Of a DNA stretch of 64,000 nucleotides, positions 33,802 through 44,459 are shown piece by piece. The first letter of the stretch is position 1. Each line of letters starts with the position of its first letter. This DNA is from Tethya wilhelma. Its lineage: Eukaryota > Porifera > Demospongiae > Tethyida > Tethyidae. The position numbers and the translations under genes were made by a program. Below the pieces are notes generated by a model. It was not told the DNA's origin. It saw nothing but the letters and a program-made list of their open reading frames with translations, and made no database searches. Where the stretch lies: positions 7,855,070 through 7,919,069 of the forward strand of contig CAXIPT010000002.1 in the NCBI GenBank assembly GCA_964030475.1. The letters run 5' to 3'.

Positions 33802-34463
33802 TATTTAATTGTAGCCCAACACATAAATTTATAGTCACTACTAACTAAAGTGTAGAGCTATGGAAAGTGGTTTTTTTTTTCTTTCTGGTTTTGAGTATTA
33901 AAACGCATCCATTGGCAAGTGAAAAAACATGACATACACAACAGGCAGACTGAAACCAACAAGTAGCTACATTTGATAAACAACACACAATTCCCAAATC
34001 AATAATTATGATAAACAAACTATACTACCAGTAACAGTGGAAGGAAATGCGTGATTTCTGAATTATATCTTAGCTATCATGACATGCTTTTAGAACATAA
34101 ACACGTATACCAGTACCACACAACTTCTTACAAGTAGAATAGGTACAAGTATATAGATAGTTCATGTTCCAATACTAAAATATCCCTCATAGCTCCATAG
34201 ATTTGGGTATTTAATGCTGTTTGTTAATTTAAATCAATTTTACAAGTGTTCCATAATTATACTAAGTCAATCCATGGACAATTAATTATGCTGGTGATTT
34301 ACAGCTAATGCTACAACAAGGTATCTCTAGTTGTCATGCCTATTTATGTGACAGGTTGTCAGTCTAGTAGGATGATTTGAGATACCAAAACACTGTCAAG
34401 ATTTGATCTACTCACTAGGTATCAAAAGTTTAGCAGTTGAGCTAGGTGCTCTAACTAAAAGAT

Positions 34464-34712
34464 TATACTTTAAGTATTAACTGGAGGTTGTTGTTGAGCA
34501 TGTATCGTAGCAGATAAACTTCAATGAATGAGACGTTTCGGCTCGAGAGCCTTCATCAGTCTACACAAATGAGAAGGATGACTGATGAAGGCTCTCGAGC
34601 TGAAACGTCTCATTCATTAAAGTTTATCTGCTACGATACATGCTCAACAACAACCTCCAGTTAATATTTAGCACGTAGCAATGAGCCTGACATCAATCAC
34701 TATACTTTAAGT
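34464..34712. mobile_element. Foldback insertion with 12-bp direct repeats
   Basis: Two arms of about 75-80 bases (34476 onward and up to about 34666) form a near-perfect hairpin. Shared motifs include TGAGCATGTATCGTAGCAGA, AATGAGACGTTTCGGCTCGAG and GAGCCTTCATCAGTC with their complements. A 34-base single-stranded tail (34667-34700) follows. The 12-mer TATACTTTAAGT stands directly before (34464-34475) and after (34701-34712), consistent with a target-site duplication. There is no coding capacity. Confidence 0.75.
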
Positions 34713-34842
34713 GTACACTACTCACCAGACTAGTGACACATCTATTTAGTTCCTATTGTTCGCTATGTTGATATAGACAGGATGTTGCTAAAATATCAAA
34801 CATGCATAACCCCAATTTAAGTTCAATTACATTAGCTATACA

Positions 34843-35055
34843 TACTGTAAACATGGAAATACTGACGGGCATTTAATTTGGCGATTTTGCTCAGACCCCT
34901 TCCCACAAAAATATTGGCGGTTTTAAATTCCTCCCTTGTGCAATGTATTGCAATAGAGCGAAAAACAGTTTACACGCATTTAAATTTGGCGGTTTTTACG
35001 CCGACCGCCAAGCCGCCAAATTTAATGTACCGCCACTATTTCCACATTTACGGTT
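34843..35055. mobile_element. TA-flanked MITE with short inverted ends
   Basis: The left end TACTGTAAACATGGAAATA and the right end (complement TAACCGTAAATGTGGAAATA) are inverted copies. The interior repeats TTTGGCGG and its complement, and is GC-richer than the surroundings. TA at both outer edges fits a Tc1/mariner-type element. Non-coding. Confidence 0.6.
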
Positions 35056-37025
35056 ACCGTAATAACAGGCGACAGTAACTATTACACAAGTATTAACAAA
35101 ATTAATAACATTATGCAGTACAAACATGGAGCAACCATACGGCAAATGTGCACATTTTCTAGCCTCATTCCCAGGCTTCCCACCTACCTTACAAGTAAGG
35201 AAAGGGGGAGCCTGGTCTAGAATTCTGAGAATACTGGGGTGGTAAATAATGCGCACAAAGTGCACCAAAAATTTTAGGAAGCCGCTCCGGCCTGTGACCA
35301 TGCCCCAAAACATTCCCATTTACACCTATTTAGTTAAAAGTATACAGTTTGCAGCGATTTCTCAGTGAGATAAGTATCCATGTAGCCCTCCAGGTTTTGA
35401 GCCTGGGGCTAAAATGCTATTCGATGTATTTGTTTCTACTTATAAACTAAGTTATTGTGGCAGTGGCAGTGGCAGCAACTTTCTGCATTATTCAGCTGAG
35501 CGTGAGCACAAACAAGTCAATACAAACCCGGCCCTTTCCCCCCGTGAATCTACCCCTGTACCTCATAAATAAGCATCACTATTACAGTAGCTATCATTAG
35601 TGCAAAATCATACATATCATTGTAAGATACTTCTTGCAGCAATGATATCCAGTATAGTAGTACCAATTAATATTCACTACCTAGCGGTACCTAGGGCAAC
35701 AATACTGGACATGTTCACATAACTATTGCATGATCACTACCACTATCAATAATGCTCATTGTAGCTCTTTCACTAGTGCATGCATCATGTTTGGATGCAT
35801 TAATGCACAAAAAACATATCACTACATTTCTATGGAGTTACTTTCAAACTCAAGGTTCTCTTCAAGATAGCTCTATATAGGTGTAAATGAAATGTACATG
35901 ATGCATGTACTTAGCTTAGCTTACGGTCTGTAGATTTAACTAAAGTAGGTGCATGGTGATTCACCACTATATGCATGAATTATCATTATTATATTATTAT
36001 TTGGGCTAGGCTATATAAAAGCATAATAGTACGCCTGCAAAAACAAATACAGTAGCATATACTGCTTGTATAGCTCGCTATTTTGGCGAGAATTAAATAT
36101 GGCAAAAGGGGGCTCAAATGATATTAGCGAATACATTATATAGAAAGCGCATTATGTCATATGGCAAAATTGATACAGTAGCTATGTGTATACATCTTCT
36201 TTTTGTTTTTCTTTTACTAAAATAGATTTGACAACAGTTTATCATATCATGGAGCTTTAACCAGCAATCAAGCTAAGTTAAACTGATCTGAAAGCATTGT
36301 TGCAAATTAATGGTGAAACTTCTGGCAGACCAAACTTTCAAAAGCAATTAATGCTATTGCTATGTAGCCTTTAGTAAGTACCCCTGAACCTAAAAAACAA
36401 GTTTCAAGCTTATTTTATGGAGGACTGTGGAGAAAACGTCATTCTAAACCCTTCTATTGGGATCATATTATAGTGTACATTTAAATATTTATATTTGGGC
36501 AATAAATGTTTGTCAAATTTAATTTTGGGGATTTGGAGAAATTTGCCAAAATACAATCCTCACAAACATTTCCAGCTGTATGATCTATCAAGCAATATGT
36601 ATTATACAAGACAAACTAAAGACATAAATACTACAGGTTGTTATCTAAACAGTAACCTATAGTGTAACACACACAGTCCATGGTGTATACAAACTAAAAA
36701 AGAAACACTATTATACCAAGTCGGACAAAATGAAAGATAACTATATATTATGGGATCAATTGAAAGTTGATCCAAAACACACTTATACTTGAAATCAAAG
36801 TAAATCGAGCTTTAAAGTTTGTTGATCTATAAGCATGCATCAGGCTAAACAAAAAAGCCCCACTTCCCACACACAGTCCAGTTTATACAAAGAAATGCAT
36901 AGCATTTGCAAAAAATTAAAGACAAACAGAATTAAATCTCATCTAAAACATATAGATTATAAATGCTCCAGCTCAGTTGCTGAGAATTAAACCTCACAAA
37001 TCATTGTAACTTGATATTCAGAAAG

Positions 37026-40000
37026 ATGCATATACCTATCTACATTTGGTGCTTATTTGTCTCAGTGTGAGGCTTCACATTGCTTCAGGAGACACCTTCT
37101 ACATTGTCACATCATCAAGTAGCCCTTGTCCCGGAGAGTTTGATGGAGTGCCTTGTCTTACTTTACTAGAGTATGCCTCAACACTACTCATTGAGCCTGG
37201 ATCATACAACCTCTCACTGGTATTGCCTGTTACCAATGGTTACAACTTTACAATGTCCTCCACCAATGCTACTGTGACATGTACATCTGTGAGTGTCAGG
37301 TTCATATTTGACACAGTGGAGAATGTTCATATCAGTGGAATGACATTTATTGGATGCAGCACACCAGCTATGCAAATGACAAAAGTTACTTCAGCAACTC
37401 TAAGGGAGACCCATTTTGTTTCAAATCGTCAACTAGCAAGGACCAATGGTGGTGCCTTGTATTTAAATACTTCTTCAGTTGAGATAAGTGAATGTGAATT
37501 TAGAAACAACGGAGTCTACAGGAATTATGGAGGAGCAATCTATGCTACACGATCAAATATCACAATTGCCAATTCAGCATTTAGCAACAATTATGGTCAC
37601 CATGGAGGAGCCATTTATGCTATGGAATCGGTTAATATCACAATTGATGGATCAGTACTTAGCAACAATCATAATGGAGCTATTTATATGACTCACGATC
37701 AACTCAGAATAGATGAAGCATCACTAAATTCCAATTTAGTGATTAATGGAACAAATTTTACACAAAACGGAAAACATAATTATTATGGTGGAGGGGCCAT
37801 CTCTGTTCGTGAGAGCTATTACAACCATGGTACATCTGGATCCATTGTCGTAAGAATTGAGAAATCAACATTTGATGACAACAATGCAGGACATGGAGGA
37901 GCAATTTACTACTATAACAATAATCTTGATTATTACAAGTGTACTCCTGGACCAGTAAACATTTTCAGATCACAATTCAACAGAAATTCTGCAAGATCTT
38001 ATGGAGGAGCAATTTATATCTATTATCAGCCTAGAAACCATGGCACTACCAACACCAACTCATCTCTGATAAAATGTCAGTTCACCAACAACACTGCTGG
38101 ACTAAGAGGAGGGGCATTTTACAAGAGTAGTACAAAAGATGTAATGCTAATACATCAGAACTATTACATCAACAACAGAGCAAGTAATGAAGGAGGAAGT
38201 CTTTACGTACGTGGGTCAGGCAATTCAATCAATGTCACTGAGAGCTCATTTCTCAACAACACAGGTGGAGGGATTTATGTCAGTGGATACGACACCACGG
38301 CCAGGTTATCTTCAGTGCTGTGCATCAACAATCAAAATGGTGGTGGTGTTTATATAAGCGGTATATACAGTATGACTGATGTCACTGAAAGCTCATTCCT
38401 CAACAACACAGGTGGGGGGATTTATATCCATGGATACAATTCCAACATAGTCAAACTATCTTCTGTGATGTGTATCAACAATCAAAATGGTGGTGGTCTT
38501 CATATACATGGCTCAAACAGCCATGTTACTGTAAAAGGTAGTTTATTCCAAACAAACACAGCAAGCTCATTCGGAGGTGCAGGAGTACGTGTCAGTGGAG
38601 AAAATTGCACAATGAACATGACTCAGAGTTCAATACTTAACAATGAAGCTAAGGCACAAAGTGGAGGGGGAATTTATGTTAGTGGAACGAACTGCTTGCT
38701 GGAGATAACTGACAGTTCAATCTTAAACAACATAGCTAGGACACAAAGTGGAGGAGGAGTTTATGTCAGTGGAATAAATGCAACAGTGAAACACGTACTC
38801 TTCATCAAGATTTACTAACAATACAGCAAACATATTTGGAGGTGCTGTCTATGTTGCTGGCACTAACAGCTCCATTGATGTAACTGGTAGTTCATTCCTC
38901 AACAACACAGCAACAAGGGAAGGTGGAGGAACTATTTACTCTGATGGACTCAATGCTAATGTAACACTCTCTTCCTCAACCTTTATCAATAACTCAGCCT
39001 CTTACTGTGCTGTGTTGGATGTCGACAACTTTAACCACTTCAGTGTGAACCTCACAAACAGTCTATTCAACTACAACACAGCAACTGGACGTGACACCTT
39101 TGGAGGAGGAGTGGCATGTATTAGGAATGCCTCCATCAACATTCTCAATAGTACCTTCAGACACAACTCCGCCAATAACCATGCTGGGGTGCTCTTCATA
39201 GATGAAAGTCTCACCACAGTGGACGGAAGCTCTTTCATCAACAATACAGCAGCTCTGGATGGTGGTGTGCTTTACACTTATGTCCATGCCTCTGACTACA
39301 TCATTACAAGAAGTCAGTTTAGTGACAACTCAGCTGGTGATGATGGAGGAGTCATGTACATTGGACGTCTGGACAGCTTTGTTAGCATCCACGAATCACT
39401 CTTTGACTCAAACACTGCAGCTGATAGGGGTGGAGTTATTGCCATCATTGCCAGCTCAATGCACATGGAGATCAACCACACAAACATCTTCAACAACAGA
39501 GCCCGGTATGGAGGAGTGATCAGTGCTTGTAATAGTCAGATAACATTCTTTGAGGAGGCATTGAATGTGAGTATCGATCCAGTGCTCCCATTTTGTATGC
39601 TTTACGAAGGAGACATCCATCATTTCAACATAACATTGCCAGAAGATCCTGTTCTTCCAACAGAGCCACCAGTTACAACAGTACCACTGACCACAAGTGA
39701 ACCAATCACCACAATGGAGACAACAGAGGAGGTGACCACAATGAATCAAGGGATTACAACCCAGTCTGAACATGTTACTACAGTAGACACACCCAGTAAT
39801 ACTGAAACACTGAATACAGTACAAGCTACAACAACTGATTCAGAAACTGTGAATGGAACCGATCGGCCAGTGAACACAACTGAGACTCACTTTACAACTG
39901 CACTATAGTTACAGAGCTAGAGAATACCACAGAAGAGCTAACTCCATCTCAGCCAGTGACTACAACAGAGATGGTGAGGACAACAGAGCCACTGGACACA

Positions 40001-40447
40001 ACAGAAGGTGAAACTACAGCTGAAATGAGTACTCCAACAGAACCAGTGAATACTATGGAGCCAATGACATTTACAACAGAGAAAGAGAAAACTATAGAGC
40101 CAGTGACACTACCACTTGGTACTACTAAGGAAAAGATAACTGATTTTGAAAAGGACACCACTAGCTCAGACCAACCTGACTTTAAAAGCACTGCCAAAAC
40201 TTTTATAACCATCATAGAAAAGGAATCAGCTGTGTCCATAATTCTCTCGGCTGGTGCTTCAGCTGGTTCCATTCTTGCTATTATTATAGCTGTGGTATCT
40301 TTAGCATTGTGGTTTAGCAAGAAAAGAAAACAAAAGACCATGTCAGGAAAAAGTGAGCCCACAAAGCTATCTCATGGTGACATTTCAACATCTAATCCTC
40401 ATTCTTCTCTTGCCTACAACTCTGGCTATGATGAATCAAAGAACTAA
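37026..40447 (+). CDS. Beta-helix protein with Thr-rich stalk and single membrane anchor; frame broken three times
   Basis: ATG at 37026 starts a good signal peptide (MHIPIYIWCLFVSV), but the frame stops at once and the mature part continues one frame over (ASGDTFYIVTSSSSPCPGE from about 37080). Some 560 residues of short beta-helix repeats follow (GGAIY, GGGIYVSG, SSFLNNT). The frame breaks again near 38790 and continues in the next frame through further repeats, then a Thr/Glu-rich mucin-like stalk. A third shift near 39900 leads to more stalk, a membrane segment (about IILSAGASAGSILAIIIAVV) and a basic cytoplasmic tail ending at 40447. No further stops occur outside the three breaks. Assembly errors, a young pseudogene or a null allele are therefore all possible. 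The predicted protein is a type I membrane protein. A multipass gene follows on the same strand 0.9 kb later. Confidence 0.65.
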
Positions 40448-41332
40448 CTTTTCATAATTTAATTACGACTGATTAATTTGGTCATATGGTTTGTCCCTTA
40501 GTAGAATGCATACACGTAAAAATAGTGTTAAATACCAATTGTTTTCTCACAAACATATACGTTTTGGAAAATCAAAGATATATTCAAGTGAAGGTTTGCA
40601 TTTCATTTTCTATACAATTGCTACTTTACAGTTTGTAAACTGTTGAAAAATTTCTATTGAAAAAACTTTTCTTTATAATTTGAGTAGCAATAAATGAAAC
40701 TTTCTATGTGACCATGATCTTAAAAAATCATTTAAAATAATCAACCATCTCTTCTTTCATTGTGTACTATGTTATATACACACACAACAGATCGAGTGCT
40801 TAAGCTTTTAGTACAGCAGAACACATAACTTTTCACTTCTATTAATTTGCCTTTAGTCATGCAGCAATGCTGTAGCAAATGTTTTTGTCTCAATACTCAT
40901 AAATAGCACCAAATGTGAAGTTAGCAACATTATTGTTCAATGGCTGTAGATAATATCAAACACTTTGAGTCATAGGGTAGCTCAGTAAACATTGTGCATG
41001 TGTCCTATAGGGGAGGGTTTTCAAAGAGTATACACCACACATGGCATATATATAATGTTGGAGCTTGACCATCTACAAAATGCACTCAAGAACTTGAGAA
41101 TTTCCAAATCTACAGTATGCGCATGCTATGAATGTACGGTTTTCATACCACTAATTTATGCAAACAAATACTCTATCAAAACATTGCTGCAGTTTCCACA
41201 TACGTACGTACATGCTTCTGTTTGTCTTACACAGGTATTTTTTTACTGAGGAATATCCAACATACCTCACAGTACCTGAACAAACCAAACAATGAAGAGA
41301 CTTACTTTCAGTTACAATAAGGTACAAATGTC
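40448..41332. other. Intergenic region with a poly(A) signal and a likely 5' exon
   Basis: AATAAA at 40689-40694 may end the upstream beta-helix transcript. A splice acceptor-like TTTCTTGCAG ends at about 41365, just before the second in-frame ATG of the next gene, so an untranslated first exon may lie in this stretch. No separate gene is supported. Confidence 0.4.
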
Positions 41333-43165
41333 ATGTACAACAAATTTGTACAAAATTTCTTGCAGATTGCAATAATGCCTATTCCTCTAGTCATGTACAA
41401 GTTTGTAAAGGTCATACTAGTAGTCATTGCTATTCACGTCAGTGAAAGTTCACCTAGCAAGATTTGTTCAGACGATCGTGACTGTCCAACATGGTTCAAC
41501 TGCAATGAAGTTCACAACTGCAAGTGTGGTAACTACACACATGAAATCATCAACTGTAACAATGACCTCAATACTTCAGCAGTGCTTGACTGTTACTGTG
41601 TGACATACAATGCTGACGACAACACAACGATTGCTGGTACTTGTTTTGCTAACTGTGCAACAAATTTTACCAAACAATCGGCCTACACGACTCTACCAGG
41701 CAACATTTCAGTGCTAAATGAGTTCATGTGTGGGAGCATGAATCGAAAGGGGCCACTGTGTGGGCAGTGTAAGCAAGACCACAGTCCCCTGGCATACTCA
41801 TTTAACCTTACTTGCGTGCCATGCAGTGACAGGTATAAAAACTGGTGGAAGTACATTCTAGCTGGGTTTTTGCCACTCACAATATTTTACTTGTTTATAA
41901 TTTCTATCAAAGTAAACATTGCTTCATCTCATCTCAATAGCTATGTGTTTTTTTGCCAAGTGATAACTATGCCAATGCATTTGAGGGTAATCCTAGCAGC
42001 CACTAACCAAATGAATGTCTTACGAATAGTAACACTGATTCTAACCTCTATTTATGGAATATGGAATCTTGACTTTTTCCATCCCTTACTACCACCCATA
42101 TGTCTCAATACATCTCCACTGGTGACCTTAACATTGGATTATACTATTGCTCTATATCCCCTTGCTCTGATAGCACTATCATGCTTGCTAATAAACATGT
42201 ATGATAAAGGTTACAGATGTGTAACAATTTTGTGGAGACCATTTCGTCATATTTTCCGGCTCTTCCAGAAGAATTGGGATATTCACACGTCAATTTTGGA
42301 CTCATTTTCGACATTTTTCCTCCTGTCGTATGTCAAAGTTCTAAGTGTATCGTTTGATATCTTGATTCCAACCAACTTATACACAAATGATTTAGACAGT
42401 AAATACAAAGTTGCTGCATACTATGATGCAAGTGTAACATACTTGTGCAAAGAGCACCTTCCATTTGCCATACTAGCTATATGTATGCTTATGTTCTACG
42501 TAATCACACCAACACTTATACTCCTGTTCTACCCATTTCAATGTTTCCAGAAGATTCTCAACTGTATTCCTATCAGTTGGCAAATTCTGCACACATTTGC
42601 TGATTCCTTCCAAGGTTGTTTCAAGGATGGAACAGAACCAGGAACTATGGATTGCCGGTGGTTTGCAGCACTATTTCTTATTGCTCGTATCATGATCATG
42701 TCAATGTATGCTGTAACACAAACAGCTGGTTTCTATGCCTTTGCAGCAATTCTCCCACTAGTGTTCATAATCTCTCTTGTGTTTATTCAACCATACAAGT
42801 CAAGAGTCTGTTATTACCTAAGGATCAATGCAGTCTTCCTCATTCTATTGCTATTGTTTGCTGTTTCAGTATGTGGCTCAATGGTAACTGCTGTGAGTGC
42901 AAACAACTTGACAAAGTACTTGCTCATAACAGCTTCACTAGCAGCTATCTCGCCTCTATTCTACATAACGTACATCATGATTTGTTGGCTTTTTTCTCAC
43001 CGAAAATGGGGTAAAGAAATGTTTCAACAGTTTCAAGCGTGGCGACAAAGATACAGGATTGAACAACCTTGGAAGCCACTACTAGATCATGCTGCATCAG
43101 AAGAAACTCCAATTCTGTGTCAACCAAGTTATCAGGAGAGCTACCAGGAGATTAGTAATAACTAG
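41333..43165 (+). CDS. Stand-alone Cys-rich multipass membrane protein (no beta-helix)
   Basis: The open frame is 610 aa. The start is probably the ATG at 41375 (MPIPLVMYKFVKVILVVIAI, a signal peptide), which follows a TTTCTTGCAG acceptor. A Cys-rich ectodomain of about 140 residues (CSDDRDCPTWFNC ... CGSMNRKGPLCGQCKQDHSP) leads into seven to nine hydrophobic segments. Motifs match the fused receptors position by position: YGIWNLDFFHPLLPPICL for YRIFNLNFFS...CL, DSFSTFFLLSYVKV for HGLSTFLIMCYAQC, and FQGCFKDG...RWFAALF for FQGCFKDKFRFFAGLY. It is thus the same membrane module without the beta-helix. The tail is short and polar. It lies downstream of the anchored beta-helix gene on the same strand, a split version of the fused genes at 8-34 kb. 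Confidence 0.88.
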   Translation: MYNKFVQNFLQIAIMPIPLVMYKFVKVILVVIAIHVSESSPSKICSDDRDCPTWFNCNEVHNCKCGNYTHEIINCNNDLNTSAVLDCYCVTYNADDNTTIAGTCFANCATNFTKQSAYTTLPGNISVLNEFMCGSMNRKGPLCGQCKQDHSPLAYSFNLTCVPCSDRYKNWWKYILAGFLPLTIFYLFIISIKVNIASSHLNSYVFFCQVITMPMHLRVILAATNQMNVLRIVTLILTSIYGIWNLDFFHPLLPPICLNTSPLVTLTLDYTIALYPLALIALSCLLINMYDKGYRCVTILWRPFRHIFRLFQKNWDIHTSILDSFSTFFLLSYVKVLSVSFDILIPTNLYTNDLDSKYKVAAYYDASVTYLCKEHLPFAILAICMLMFYVITPTLILLFYPFQCFQKILNCIPISWQILHTFADSFQGCFKDGTEPGTMDCRWFAALFLIARIMIMSMYAVTQTAGFYAFAAILPLVFIISLVFIQPYKSRVCYYLRINAVFLILLLLFAVSVCGSMVTAVSANNLTKYLLITASLAAISPLFYITYIMICWLFSHRKWGKEMFQQFQAWRQRYRIEQPWKPLLDHAASEETPILCQPSYQESYQEISNN

Positions 43166-43729
43166 TGAACACTTAAGCCAAGCGATTTAGAACAGAAAAA
43201 AAAATTGGAGTAGAGGCTTGAAACAAGTTAATACTGAGTTTGCATACTGTCCACATGTGTATACTTGCTCATTTACTACATACATACTTACACACACATA
43301 CATATTAGTGATGGAATGAGTATCACATTTCCATGTTCAATTATTTGGTTTTGCTGATGAATGAATGTCTGTATATTTGACCACACCCCTATCCTCAATG
43401 TTCCGCATTCTAAATGAAATTAAGTTTATATTCCAGGATTGGGACTTGTGCTTTTTTTCAACCATTTGTATAGCTAGCCAATTCTAATTAAGATTACATA
43501 TTAAGCTAAATCAGTCCTGAACAATGTTTCAGTGACTGGAACTACAAAATACACCTTGAAAGGGGTGTGGCTGAATATTTGAGTAGTATTTGAATATTTT
43601 CTACCAATCAACGAATATTCATCCCAGCACTGATACACATACATAACAGACCTAACATAAAATTCACTCCGCACATATGTAACTGTTACAGTTCTAAACA
43701 TACACTGATAATTATACCATTAAACTTAC
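43166..43729. other. Non-coding stretch 3' of the stand-alone multipass gene
   Basis: AT-rich, with no supported gene on either strand before the isolated exon at 43730. Confidence 0.4.
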
Positions 43730-43845
43730 TCTTTAGCCTCATAGGTCTGAAGTTGTTCTAACACCAGCTTATAAGATGTCTGCAGTCCTTGAATCCTCTT
43801 CTGCCGTCTGTCATGAACCTCACAAACACCTTGAAGTTCAGTAGT
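43730..43845 (-). CDS. Isolated coiled-coil exon, probably an upstream exon of the 12-17 kb gene
   Basis: On the minus strand a TTCCTAATTACAG acceptor precedes 43845 and GTAAGT follows 43730. The 116-base exon has one open phase encoding TTELQGVCEVHDRR followed by KRIQGLQTSYKLVLEQLQTYEAK, a helical charged sequence. It ends with two bases (GA) of a codon. The first recognised exon of the coiled-coil gene (17212) begins with the single base G before its open frame, so the junction would read Glu and continue with IPYKPISTREL. Strand, phase and protein character all fit. No other gene of that kind is nearby. The link over 26 kb remains inference. Confidence 0.55.
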
Positions 43846-44459
43846 CTGTAATTAGGAAAAAAAATATATATTGGTCAGCTATAAGATGCACTAATAATAG
43901 TTTACTGTTTCACGATTTCACATGTACATGTACATTCCAGCTAGAAATGGGTCACTGAAACAAAGAGCTTAAAGGTACGCTCAATTGCTTTTGAGCTTGC
44001 ATTATATACTTGCAACAGTGAGGTTCACAACTCTCCAAATAATAATCTTTATCATATGTATATAATTATATCTCTCTGACGGTTAGCGGCTTAATTGGAC
44101 AAGAGTATCAAAATTATTACAATTGTGCATACTCAGTATTATAGAGAAAAATATACAAAATACAAGCAGCATTTCTCAAGGTAGTAGTAAAAAAGAAGTG
44201 GTAAACATCATGTTTAAAATTGATAAGCCTGCTTGATTATAATTAACATACACATAAGAAGTGGAAAGATACCAATATTAAATGTGAAGTACAAAGTTAA
44301 CTACAGTTGTAAATCAAGTGGGGGGTACAGTTTTACACACTACAGCTAAAACAGTATTAAATAGCAACAATTTTGTTTATGTCATAATAATGATTACTAT
44401 TAATTTTACTGTGATACATATATATATATATATATATATTTACAAGAAAAGTACAAATG
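43846..44459. other. Spacer with AT microsatellite
   Basis: No gene supported. An (AT)n run lies at about 44416-44440, just beyond the end of the minus-strand kinase gene and probably in its 3' untranslated region. Confidence 0.5.

Larger units (their letters stand above)
33802..37025. other. Spacer between divergent beta-helix genes
   Basis: No supported gene. It contains the copy 3 upstream region, a foldback insertion (34464-34712), a TA-flanked element (34843-35055), a degenerate hairpin (about 35159-35218) and, from about 35920, sequence duplicated at 27.9-28.4 kb that leads into the plus-strand beta-helix gene. Confidence 0.5.

Noticed and set aside
38793..38824. A 32-base GT...AG interval with TACTAAC that could be read as an intron at the 38.79-kb frame break
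   Set aside because: Removing it leads into a frame without beta-helix repeats and it is shorter than functional introns; the repeat pattern is continuous across it, so a frameshift is the better reading.
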